From positions 159,742 through 223,741 of the forward strand of contig QAOA01000656.1 of assembly GCA_003255065.1 (NCBI GenBank): DNA of 64,000 bases, written 5' to 3'. The notes under the pieces are model-generated. The model saw only the letters and a list, made by a program, of their open reading frames with translations. It had not been told where the DNA came from and did no database searches. The stretch is from Cercis canadensis (taxonomy: Eukaryota > Streptophyta > Magnoliopsida > Fabales > Fabaceae). Shown piece after piece: positions 24,111 to 34,869 of the stretch. Each line of letters begins with the position of its first letter. Within the stretch, counting starts at the first letter, position 1. Position numbers and translations under genes: made by a program.

Positions 24111-25677
24111 CCCTTTCTTTTCTTTTTCTATATTTGTTTTATGTAAACTTTATTGATTTTCTGGCTAACCCACTCTACTAGTCCACTTGCTATGCCAAAT
24201 TTCCAACCCATTCCACAAGCACCCTAATGTATTCAATTTTTTTGCACTAATTCAACTTAATTGAGCATTTTACAAGGCAAGTGATAGAAATAGCCAACAT
24301 CGTGAGAGGATGGAAAGAAAGTTCATTTCGTGGAGAAAAATCATTTCCAAAATATCTTCACAGCAAAAATGAGTAGATCCATATATATCTTTTGACTCTC
24401 TACCCCTTAAAAATTGAACAAATGTAGGAAGTGGAGCAGTAAAAAGATGATGTTTGAACAAGGAGACACAATGCGCACGAGATATCAGTGACAGCAAGAA
24501 ACTGATGTTTCTGATCCACTTGGAATTCCTAAGAAATTCAAGGTCTTATTGCAATGGGGAGGTCCAAGCGGAAAAACCTAGAACTCCCAAATGCTCTAAC
24601 TCAAACTTGTTCTTTGAAAGGAAATTACTTGATACCACCCTATATGGACCTCTTCAGCTAGCCAGTAGATTTGGTTCATGATAAATCTATTCAAAAGAAA
24701 AGCTGTCCCTTGTATTAACTGTTGCCATTTGCAATTGTTGCAAAAGCCCTGAACATTGCTTGCAATTCTCAGAGGGGACCAGACAATGCTGAAGAAGCTG
24801 AAGTTATCTCAGAGTTGATATTTTCAACTGCATATATGGGACAAACAAAATTACTAAATGAACACATAGGAAGTAGTTCTCAGAAGAAAACAAATACAAT
24901 CCATGGAATAGCAAAGTGAGGAAAGGATGAGGTACCAGGGGGTTATGAAATGGTATTTCCTCCTCTTCTGCATGTTTTGTTCCCTTGCTACCGAGATTTC
25001 ATCCAATGTCGCTTCCATTGAGTTCTGTCATGGCAGTTTATTATATCAGCACCCTCCCCGTCAGTTATCTCAGGTGTAAATTCTGCACCATCATGGTTAT
25101 CATTTTTTGTGCATGCTTTCACCAGAGATGCTGCATTTTCTTTTCCTTTTGGCATGAGAAGAGGTAGCCTGTTCATTTACAGATATTCAAAAGAGAACAG
25201 GAGATTAATAAAGCAGAAATAGGTAAAGAGCAGACCTGAGGTATCAGCGGCAGCTGAATATCTTAGCTGAGCATTATTGCAGCAGAAACTGTAACCTTTA
25301 AGAAGGGAGAGTGAGATACCAAGGAGTTGAAGAGTGTCAACTGCATAATGAGAACAAAACAGGAAAACAGATATGTAAGTATTTGTGAGAAAAATCATCT
25401 TACTAACTGAAAAAGCACTTACACATACATGAAGAGCGAGAAATCATCTTACTAATTGAAAAAACACTTATACAGACATGAAGAGCGAGAAAGTACACCA
25501 CAAAGAATCGCAAAATAGAGAGGGAGGATGACATACCAAGCATTAAAAATGGTTCTACTTTCTTTGTGTCTTTGCCACCAAGAGTTCATGCCAAATCGTC
25601 ATCTCAAGTCTTTTCATTCCAGGTGGAAGTGGATATTCAGCCGCATTGTTATCATCTTCTCGATTACCTTCATTTGT
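24111..25677. other. 3' flank of TNL-C, no gene recognised
   Basis: A short direct repeat (AAATCATCTTACTAA...CACTTA) occurs at about 25390-25430 and 25440-25475. A donor-like CTTG/GTATGTC on the minus strand near 25530 suggests a 3' UTR intron of the TNL. Small open frames between 24454 and 25400 resemble no known protein. Confidence 0.45.
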
Positions 25678-28644
25678 TTAGATTGGACAGAGTCCACACT
25701 CTTTCAATTCTATGATATCAACACCGTTCCATATTGAAAACACGAATAAACCAGAACTGTTGCACCTTCCAAACTTTCTTATGTTATAATTCCACAAGAA
25801 CAAGTGATCTCGTAAGAGATATCTTCCTTTACCCTTCCAATTACGATAATATGTCATCTGCTCAACAGGAAACTTGTGTTCATACATATCATCCGTCCAG
25901 AATGAGAATCCATAGGAAATGCTGCATTTATCTAGAGTCAGACTCTTACTAGCAACAACAGCACATACAGCAAAACCAAAGAAATTATTATTGCACCAAT
26001 CCGAAGACAATTCAGTTGATACCCAATTTCCCTTGTTTCGATAAGGGAACCAGTTTGGAATCTCATTCCCAGGAAAACAGAAAAATGCTGAGGCATCTAG
26101 GTCCTTCTGAAACTTATGCTGTACATAAGCTGCAATACTGCTAATAACACTTGGCTCTAGCTCGAGGCAGTTAGTGAGTTGAACTCAAACTTATTTTTCT
26201 CCAAATCTTGTGAGAGTTTAAACCCTGCACTTGACACTCTCTTAATGGATGGGCAGTCATATGCCAACAACTGCTGTAGAAAAGGTGGGAGCTCTGGAAG
26301 AGTTTGAAGCCTCCTGCAGTCGCTTAACTCCAGCATTTTCAAGCTCAAAAGATGAGCAATGCTTAAAGGTAGGCTCACAATACTTTTACATCCACGCAGT
26401 GACAGTTCTCTTATTAGTGACAAGCAGCCAATGTTGTTGGGGATTTCAGGTAAGCTGCTACAGCAAGAAAAACCAAGTTCTTTAAGATGGCTCATATTAG
26501 AGATGCTGTCTGGAACAAACTGAAGGTCTCTGCACTTATCCAAACGCAAGCTTTGAAGCCCAATCAAATTCTCCAGTGAAGAGGGTATTTCTTTAATTGC
26601 TGTTTCTAGCAAGCAAAGGTGCATCAAACTTTCATTAGTCTCCAAGATTTCAGGGAATTTCTCCAGCATTGAGCAATGACGCAAGTCAAGTCTGGCGAGT
26701 TTCAACTTAAAAATGCTGCTGGGAAGTGTCATAAGTGATTCACAGTAGCTCAGATCTAACTTGGTTAGTTTGCTGAGACTCCCAATTGTTTCTGGAATAG
26801 ACGTAAGGTTTTTGCACCTGCACATGCTTAACTCTTCAAGCTCAATCAAATTCTCCAAGAAGTGAGACAGTTGACGAATCGGTGTTTCGTCTAAAATAAG
26901 AACCTTTAAATTTTCCATAGGCTTGGTGATCGGAGGCAAACCCACCAACATTGAACAACCAGCTAGGTAAAGTTTTGTTAGACCTCCCAACTGAAACAAA
27001 CTTCTAGGAAGGTGTGTTAGGGACTTACAGTGAGAAAGGTCAAAGCAACTTGCTGATTGGGGTAAACAACCTTCTCTCAACAATTTTAGCTTGATTAAAT
27101 GTACATTATCCTTGGGTTCATCATCCTCTTCAATATCCATGGGTTCAGAGGGATCTAAAAAATACTTTATTGTTGGCACCCTCATTCCACCAAGGTGAAG
27201 AGTATCAGTAAGAGTACCACCATTGAGACGCATACGAGTACAAGTACCACCATTGTGACGAGTACGAGTAAAAGTAGATGTATTACTGATGACTACCTGC
27301 TCAAGATTTTTACAATTGTAGAGGATTACTAATCCTTAAGATGTGGAAAGAATATTGCTCAGAACAGCAACTCTCTTAAGCTCAATGCAACCATCTAGCC
27401 ACAATCTGTTGAGCTTGTTGAGGAGATTTGAAGATGAAACTTCAACCAAACTTATACAATAGCTAAGAATCACTTCTTCAATATTTGGTGCTTGAGACAG
27501 ATCTGTGATTCTAGTCAATTGCTTTGAGCCACTTAGGTTAATGCTTCTTAAATTTGGTAGATGCTGTCACAAAAAACAAAAAAAAGAATTAATTTGCTGA
27601 ACAACTAGGGAAACAAAATTTTGTGAACTCCTCAAATTTGTACATGATTAAAACAAAACAAAAAATCAAAGCAAAAAACTGAATAAACTTGGATTACCTT
27701 ATTTTTATCCCAAAGTTTTTCAAGATGACTTTTACGCATATCCAGACTAACAAGGTTTTCTGGACAAAACCTCAATGGAAATTCTTTTAGAGGGTATTCA
27801 TCCCAACAAAGAAACCTCAATTCATCAAGAAGATAATCAATACCTCCAGAGATGTATACTTTTGAATGCTCATTGGGGTTGGACTTATAAAATTGGAGCA
27901 TTCTTAGATTATTCATCATTTTAAATGTAGCGGGTTCCAAATCAATCTTTTTAATTCTGCATAAGTTGAGGAACATACATTAGACTGCTTCAGTACCCTT
28001 AAAGAAAGAAAATAGTACATAAATAATGACAATTAATTTATAGATACATATAAAATACAATCAGAAAAAAGAAATGAGATACAAATAAATATGCATTTTT
28101 TTTCCTTAGTCTTGAATATAACGGCTTTTTTAAGAAAGTGAACATTGCACATAACTCACAATATGAGGAAATACATTAAACAAAATGGAAGTCAAATCAA
28201 ATCGTACCGTGTTCCTCCTTAGAAGAAGATATATATCTTCATGCTTCCACAATCGACTGCGCTTTCCAGGTTCCCTTAGTGATATTTGACGGACAATTTC
28301 TTGACCCATTTCCTCTATTAGATCGTGCATCACAATTTTATCTTCCAGAATATATATGAGCCCACTATCAATCAAAATACTCATTCCAATATCTGCAGAG
28401 AATCCGCAGCCATCAAGTGTTTGTTTTACAGAATTCATATCCTGTCCTCTATACAAGCACGCAATGTCAAGAAATATATCCTTCTGTTCTTCATCAAGAC
28501 CATCATAACTCAATTTCAGCACATTAAAAATTTCCATGTTTGGTGCTTTTTGAAGTTTTCTGACAGCACTTTCCCATTCTTGCTTGCTTTTCTGACAAAG
28601 AGATGAACCAAGAACTTTAAGAGCTAATGGAACTCTTCTAGAAT

Positions 28645-29728
28645 TAGGGGTGGAAGCCAAAACCGAAAAACTGGCCAAACCGACCAAACCGAAACCGAGA
28701 GAAACGGTCCGGTTTTCGGTTTGTATTTTTGAAAAACCGAGTACCCCGGTTCAGTTTTCGGTTTACCTGAATGAAAACCGAAAAAAAAAATCGAACCGAA
28801 CCGAGTAACAAGAAACTACGTCGTTTTGGAATATAAGCCTTCTGAATTCCCTTGCCTAACTCTTCGACTCCTCATTCATTCCTCTTCAAATTTCTCAAAT
28901 TCCCCAACTTCAGCTCTCAGGTGCGCGATTCTTAGCAGCAATTCTCTAGCGTAAGGCTCAAAACTACCTTCCACAAAAGCATCCTCCAAATTGAAGGTCA
29001 ATTCATCCACCAAGGCAGATGAAGAACCCACGTCTAAATCACCATCACGCACCTCAAAACTTGGGGAATCATAATCTAAGTAGGACCCTAATGCATTCCT
29101 TAGAAACCCATCAAACAACCCACTAGTCCCACCCCGAATTGAACTCTGATAATTCACATCCCCACCCTTTTCGCATCCGATCCTCACTGGTTGACTCCTT
29201 GAAGAACCAACAACGCTATTGCTACACGAAACGGGAGCTTGGAAAACTGATATTTGGCTCTAATCCCTTTTCCAAGACGAGCCGCCAAATTTACTTGGTG
29301 AATAGGAAAAGGAGCAACTCAGTTCCTTCAATTCTTCCCCTCTATCATGCCACAGAGAACCCAATTCCTCTCCAGCACCGGAGAAGCTCGACAACGGAGC
29401 GTGCTTCACCGCCGGCGAAGAGAACAGGCACGAGAGGCCACCCATTACTAGCTTCTGAGACGTTGATGCCGTAGTGGAAGACGACAAAGACGAAGAACGA
29501 GACCCCAATTCGAAGTCGTAAGACGCATGAGCGTTGATCTGGTGGATGAAATGAAATCTTAGCAGGAAAACCGAGAAAACTGACCAAACCGAACTGAACC
29601 GAACCAAGCCTGTTCAGTTTGACTCGGTTTAGCTGAAAAAATTCAAAAAAACCAAACAGAATTTGCTTGACTCGGTTTTGGCCAGTTTGAGGTGAAAACC
29701 GGACCGAACCGGACCGATTACACCCCTA
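28645..29728. mobile_element. hAT transposon, 1084 bp, carrying an RSH gene fragment, inside TNL-C NB-ARC exon
   Basis: Ends are TAGGGGTGGAAGCC and, inverted, TAGGGGTGTAATCGG. They are flanked by a perfect 8-bp duplication TCTAGAAT (28637-28644 and 29729-29736). TNL-B has a single TCTAGAAT and no insert at the same place (about 19620). Subterminal regions carry dense AACCG/CGGTT motifs typical of hAT ends. No transposase is present. The interior (28925-29543) is a piece of a host RSH2/3-type gene on the minus strand. The insertion destroys the GLPL-proximal part of TNL-C. Confidence 0.93.
28925..29543 (-). pseudogene. Captured N-terminal exon of a chloroplast RelA/SpoT homolog (RSH2/RSH3-like)
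   Basis: The minus strand reads almost continuously through HASYDFELGSRSSS, GGLSCLFSSPAVKH, EELGSLWHDRGEEL and FSYSPSKFGGSSWKRD. After one in-frame TAG (about 29259) come ISVFQAPVSC, GLFDGFLRNALGS, DYDSPSFEV, LVDELTFNLEDAF and EPYARELL. This order matches the low-complexity N-terminal region of plant RSH2/RSH3 enzymes, which make and degrade (p)ppGpp in chloroplasts. The HD and synthetase domains are not present. Homology ends just after EPYARELLLR. The copy lies wholly inside the hAT element and cannot make a functional enzyme. Confidence 0.85.
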
Positions 29729-30704
29729 TCTAGAATAATGGACCATCGTTTCTGACAACTCCTTATAAATCTTTCGGATGGTTTTGTTTGAAGGCATTCA
29801 TACAGAATAGTTGAAAAGCATCTAGGAAATTCATTTCCTTGACCTCATATATTTCATCAACCTCAGCATTCTTAAGCACTTGCTTGTCTCGTGTTGTCAA
29901 AATGATTCTGCTTCCTGAACCAAACCAATCATGCCCGCCAACTAGATCTTTTATTTGCCATGGATTGCTCACATTGTCAAGAATAAGAAGAACTCTTGCC
30001 CGTCTAAGCCTGTCCTTCATATAACTAGACCTTATATTGCTGAAGCCACTCTGTAAATCTTCTTCCTCTAGGATCATTGAAATATATTTGCTCTGTATAT
30101 GGTTTACTCCATGCCTTTCTATTTCTTCTTGAACATTTGGAATAAAGACGCTAAAACTGAATTTATTTGCATGCTTATGAAATAGAGCATCAGCTATTGT
30201 TGTCTTACCTATACCACCAATGTCCCAAATTCCAATGATACGAACACCGTTTAGAGCTTCACAGTGAAGAAATTCAGGGTAAATATCTAGCAAAGATTCG
30301 ATTACCGCAATATGCTTTTCAACGCCAACCAATCCATTTAACTCACTTACGGACAAGGACATACGGTTCAATGTTTTAGAAATGTGTTCAACAATTTTCT
30401 TTATAAGTGCAGATTCTGGCCTGCCACATGGAAAATGAAAATTAGAAGAAGATATTAAAAGTGAAAAAAATGAAAAAATTGAAGGGCAAGCAGAGTTTTA
30501 TTGACAGGGTAACAAAGGCTTCTTTTTTTGAGTAGTGGGTGCCCGTGCTATGCATGGTTTTTGCTATAGTTTGAATTTTAGGTTTAAAGGAAAAAGAAGT
30601 GTAACATATATCTTGTTTGGTAGAAGTGATATTCTTGGGTAGGCACAGATGTAATCAAATTTAGGCACAACCAATCAAAAAGTGCCATAAACTATTGTTG
30701 TCTT

Positions 30705-30900
30705 ACTTATACCACCATCCCCAAATTCCCACCATCCGAACACCATTTAGAAATTCAGCATGAATATCTAATAGAGATTCAATTAGCGAAATACGCCTAT
30801 AAATTTCAACCAATCCTTTTAACTCACTTGAGCACAAGGACATATTGTTCAATGTTTTAGATATGTCATCAACAATTTTCTTAATATGTGTAGATTCTGA
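30705..30900 (-). pseudogene. Fossil NB-ARC half-exon in intron 1 of TNL-C
   Basis: Same relic as at 240-445. From an acceptor-like AG at 30901-30902 the frame encodes ESTHIKKIVDDIS, SSELKGLVEI and IESLLDIH, then GIWG, and breaks at the P-loop at the same place. It lies between the intact TIR exon and the full NB-ARC exon, so TNL-C carries one and a half NB-ARC starts. Confidence 0.75.
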
Positions 30901-31940
30901 CTTGCTTTACGTTAAAAGTAAATAAGAAGAAAATAAATTAATTATCATTAAATTAAAAAAAAAAGAAACTAAAACTTTAATGGAGAAATAGATCTATTGA
31001 AAGATGAAAGATGAATTACTCAATCTTGATTTACTTTTCAGGTCCAATTAAATAGCCATTAGGCCTTAAAACTAGACAAGAAAATTTGGTAACGCTATTT
31101 TTGGGTTGATTGATGCTTAAATTGAAAATCCATGCATTCTAATTATTGTGGCACCATACTATAATTTATTGTAACACAACATGCTTTCGATATCCAAGAT
31201 AAATTTTTTGCATGTAAATTTAATATAAAATAATAAAATAAACATCTTGTGTTTATATGATATATATTCACATGCGTATAACGTTAGTGTCAAACTGTCA
31301 ACAAATTCTAACCGATCGAGATATATATTCAATTGCATAGGATATTATGTATTGAAAGAATAAGTAAGTTACCTAATTTTCAATGAATCCCAGCCAGAAA
31401 GATTAGCTGCTTCAGTAAGAGCATCTTTCCACCTCATCACTTTGTCCATGTTGTTGTTCAATCGATTCTCATGTTTGACAAATGCATCTGCATAACTCCC
31501 GCGTTGGTGCCGAACAACAGATGGATCTACATAACAGAAAACTGGCATCACAATTCTTCCATATCTCTCCTTACATTCAAGTATTTTGATGAGTTCATTG
31601 AGGCACCAAGTTGATGAAGCATAGTCTTTCGAAAAAATGATCACATATATCATCGACTCTTCTATTGTTTCCATGAGAGAATGTGAGATATCATCTCCTC
31701 TGTTGAGCCTATCATCTATGTAAGTTTCAATCTTTTTCCTGCACAATGCCTCATAAAGATGGCTGGTAAAGTTGTCGCGGGTGTCTTCTCCTCTGAAGCT
31801 AAGGAACACATCATACTTGGTAGGAGAAGAAAGAGCCGTAATAGGACCAGGAGAAGAAGAAGAAGAAGCCTTTGACATTGGATCTGCCTCACCAATCTAA
31901 TACACGAAAATTTGATGATCTGTTTTAGGAGCAAGCTATC

Positions 31941-31950
31941 ATATATAAAA
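31941..31950 (-). promoter_or_regulatory. TATA box of TNL-C
   Basis: TTTTATATAT on the minus strand, same spacing as in A and B. Immediately upstream (from about 31954) the sequence stops matching A and B. Confidence 0.55.
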
Positions 31951-33240
31951 GAACAGTTTGCAGATTTTCTATCTAAAACTGATCTTTCATGTTTTGATTT
32001 ATAGCGTGCCAAGGACCATGACAAAGTTATAATTTTATTTAAATTGCATTATTGATATGGTTTATTCTATTGAATGATTAGATCAAAGACCTTAATGATA
32101 AACCCTAAATAATGCAATTTGGATTTAAAATATTACTACTTGTCATACACGGAAACCAGTGGTTGAATGATTCAAACTGGACAAGTGCATCAGCAACAAG
32201 GGTCAAGGCTGAAGAGAAAATTTTGTAATTTACTCCAAACAAACATTGATAATAGACTACTACCGTTTCTTTAAGAAAACTATACTAACATCTCCGAGTT
32301 TGCCCATCTGATGCACATCACCCCTTCATTTCAGAAATTGCATCCCCCACCCTTACTCCCAACATCCATCTAGCCCAACATTCTCCGACTCTTCTCTTTG
32401 GGTATTTTGCCTGCAACTTTAATTTAAATACGAGATTTACAAATTCTAAGAATAACTTTAATATCACTTAATTGGTTGAGACATTCTATTTCATGTCAAA
32501 CTCCTTGTAGAAGGGGGAAACTTAGCAAAAACAAACCGACACGATCTGACCACCACTGACGGTACTTCAAATATTTTTTCCGCAGCCAAATTCGATTATT
32601 TTAATCAGCACTATTGTAACCTTCTATTGAGCAATTTCAAGCTGAAGCATCCCAATTTGATGCTTACAATTGTTAAAAGTTATTCTAAAAAAATCTGTTG
32701 AGTATATAAGCTTAAAAAATATATACAAACAAGACAAAAAGTAGTAATAGGAGATAAAAATCAGGGTACATCCACTCATTAAAAATAGTGATATATCTAG
32801 AATTTCTATGGGAATTTGCTTGTTTTTTAATAGTTAATAAGCACTGGGTATTTCTTTATATAGGTCTTGAGTTTAAATTTCATTCGAATAGGATTGGTTG
32901 AGATTTTGAGCACTGATGCTCTATCTAAGGCTTCATAATCCCACAAAAGTTTTTATAATTTAGATGAATTTTAAATCAAATTCTTATAATTTTTCTTTTT
33001 TCTATTTTTAAGATCCTTATAATTTAAATTTGTTTTAATTGGGTCTCTACTATTACTCTCAGTTATAATTTTATTAGTTGTTAACTAAAATTTATATTCA
33101 CTTTATAGATGTTCTTAGCTTAATATTGTGTTTATTTTTTGAGGATTTTAAGTTTTAAATAAGGTAAATTTTTCATTTTTGTAGGTCTACTAATAGTGTG
33201 AAGATTCTATGCCTGAAGGTACAATTTTGATGAAATTTGG
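31951..33240. other. Intergenic region upstream of TNL-C with ancient duplications
   Basis: About 31980-32160 resembles 34870-35035 (ATTTATAGCGTGCCAA and GGAAACCAGTGG). About 32210-32830 aligns with 5090-6530. No gene was recognised. Confidence 0.55.
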
Positions 33241-33244
33241 ATGA

Positions 33245-33600
33245 ATTGAGGTAGAAAACAAGGCCCCCAGTGCCCTTCTTCAAGAGCCCCAGTGCTGAAG
33301 CAAACAATTGGAGCTCGCATACAGAGAGTCAGCGCCCCTGCGCTTGTCGGAGAGAGCCCCAACGCTCTAGGATAGAAGATAAGCGCCCCTGCTCCTTCAA
33401 ATTAGCTCCTCAACCCTTGTTCTCGGGCACCATGCCTTTTTTCCAAGTTCTAGGCGCCCCAGCTCCCGCAAGCCTCCATCTTACAGAGACAAAGCGTCAC
33501 AGCGCCCGAAGTCCCACTTTAAGGCGGCAACAAATTTTTCACCTAATTCAATTAGGATTTATTGATTAATATAAATAGACCTTTAGTTTTTAGGTTTTTC
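33245..33600. other. GC-rich island with repeated GCGCCCC motifs, probably LTR-type repeat
   Basis: AGCGCCC-type motifs recur about eight times between 33265 and 33515 in otherwise AT-rich DNA. A TATAAATAG motif (about 33570) and a pyrimidine-rich run follow, the same plan as the sequence at 61.6-62.1 kb. A 99-residue open frame here is low-complexity and not convincing. Assignment to an LTR family is an inference. Confidence 0.4.
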
Positions 33601-33725
33601 TTCTTCTCTCTTCTCTCTCTAGACTTTTTGAAGACAAGCAAGAGTAAGAGCATACACTAGTGACAACAAATCTGATCTTCTTCATTGAGTTTTATTCTTC
33701 TTTAAGTCATTTAGTAGTTATAGTA

Positions 33726-33746
33726 TTTTTTTTTTTTTTTATGCGA
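33726..33746. mobile_element. Minute poly-T insertion with 13-bp target duplication
   Basis: AGTAGTTATAGTA at 33713-33725 is repeated at 33747-33759 around a 21-bp insert made of a T-run and ATGCGA. This is what a retroposon truncated almost to its poly-A tail looks like. It could also be a chance repeat with slippage. Confidence 0.4.
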
Positions 33747-34599
33747 AGTAGTTATAGTAATTTAAACCTTGTTATCTTGTAAATTTCATAGGAATTTATT
33801 TTTCCAATTAAATAAAAGAGTAGGTGATTGATTTGATTTCTTATGATGTTACCTTTGACATTCTCAGTTAATTGATCAAAATAATATAAAATAAATATCT
33901 AAATAGAGTTGTTTTTAAAAGTATTTATTGAAATAGAGCTATTTTGAATAAAAAATGATATAGAAAACAGATAAAAAGGATCCTCCCATATGGCAATGAG
34001 GTGGTGCTAGATGAAAATTGGAGGGATAAAGTTTCTTAAAAAAGTCTAAAAATGTTCTGTTAACATATGGATCCCGCTATTTTCGTAATGATACTAAAAT
34101 TACAATATATAAGTCTCATTAGGTTCACGTAATTGACGAGAGAGTAGCATTACCCTATCTTAGAAACAGGTGTAGCATAATGCTTGTAGAATTGGATTTA
34201 CTGTACCCAACAGTGGCTACTCAGTCAACGCGACCATTATGGCTAATTGAAATTGAATGGATTAAGATTTAAGAGGAATAGGGATGAAAAGGTTGAGCTC
34301 AGATAGCTACGTGGAGCATTAGTGGAAAATTGGATTTGACTAAGAAAATAAATAAATAAAAAAGAGGACTTTATGATTTAAGAAGCGAATAAAACTTCTT
34401 TTCTCTAATGACAAATTAAGTTATTTATAATTTGATGAAAGGTTTTTTTTTTGGTTTGTTTGTATGTTTTTATAAAATATGGAATTTCAAGTTTACAAAT
34501 ACTATAGAAGAAGAATAAAAATTATCATTTTAATACTCTCACTCAAATTTATATTAATTAATTATTTTACAATAAACATAAATACACACAAACATAATA

Positions 34600-34785
34600 C
34601 AATGCTGAAGAAGTCTAAGATGCATAGTTTTTTGAAAAAACAATCACATATATCATTGACTCTTCTATTGTTTTTAGGAGAGAATTTGAGATATCATCTC
34701 CTCTGTTGAGTCTATCATTTATGTAAGTTTCAATCTTTTTCCTGCACAATCCCTCGTAAAGATGACTGGTAAAGTTGAGGACTAA
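34600..34785 (-). pseudogene. TIR-domain relic
   Basis: The minus strand encodes NFTSHLYEGLCRKKIETYI, then NDRLNRGDDIS and TIEESMIYVIVFSKNYAS, matching the middle of the TIR exon of TNL-A/B/C. Both ends are lost. Next to it at 34783-34870 a 35-bp unit (GACTAATTTGTCGTATGAAA) is present twice. It is a leftover of another TNL copy. Confidence 0.85.
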
Positions 34786-34869
34786 TTTGTCGTATGAAAC
34801 CATAATTTGATGACGAAATTGTCAACGAACATAATTTGATGACTAATTTGTCGTATGAAATCATAATTC

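Larger units (their letters stand above)
25678..31878 (-). pseudogene. TNL-C: TIR-NB-ARC-LRR-C-JID resistance gene, multiply disabled
   Basis: Exons map as in TNL-B: 31373-31878 (TIR, intact), 28208-30420 (NB-ARC, interrupted), 27698-27997 and 25678-27563 (LRR and C-JID). Lesions: a 1084-bp hAT insertion at 28645-29728; a 2-bp deletion near 29765; the first P-loop glycine changed to aspartate (codon 30222-30224); a TAA at 27980-27982 at the sixth codon of exon 3; a TAA at 27336-27338; a 1-bp deletion near 26178; and a TAA at 25678-25680 where the related fragment at 21.8 kb has a tyrosine codon. A stretch near 27170-27290 is also replaced by unrelated ACGAGTA-type repeats. The TIR exon with its TATA box is intact, so a short TIR-only transcript is conceivable but unproven. 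Confidence 0.93.

Noticed and set aside
23459..24146. Open frames of 60-90 codons with repeated MYVLSIQ units
   Set aside because: Produced by reading through the minisatellite; not a repeat protein gene.
33270..33569. Plus-strand 99-codon frame
   Set aside because: Built from repeated GCGCCCC motifs in a probable LTR; composition is low-complexity.
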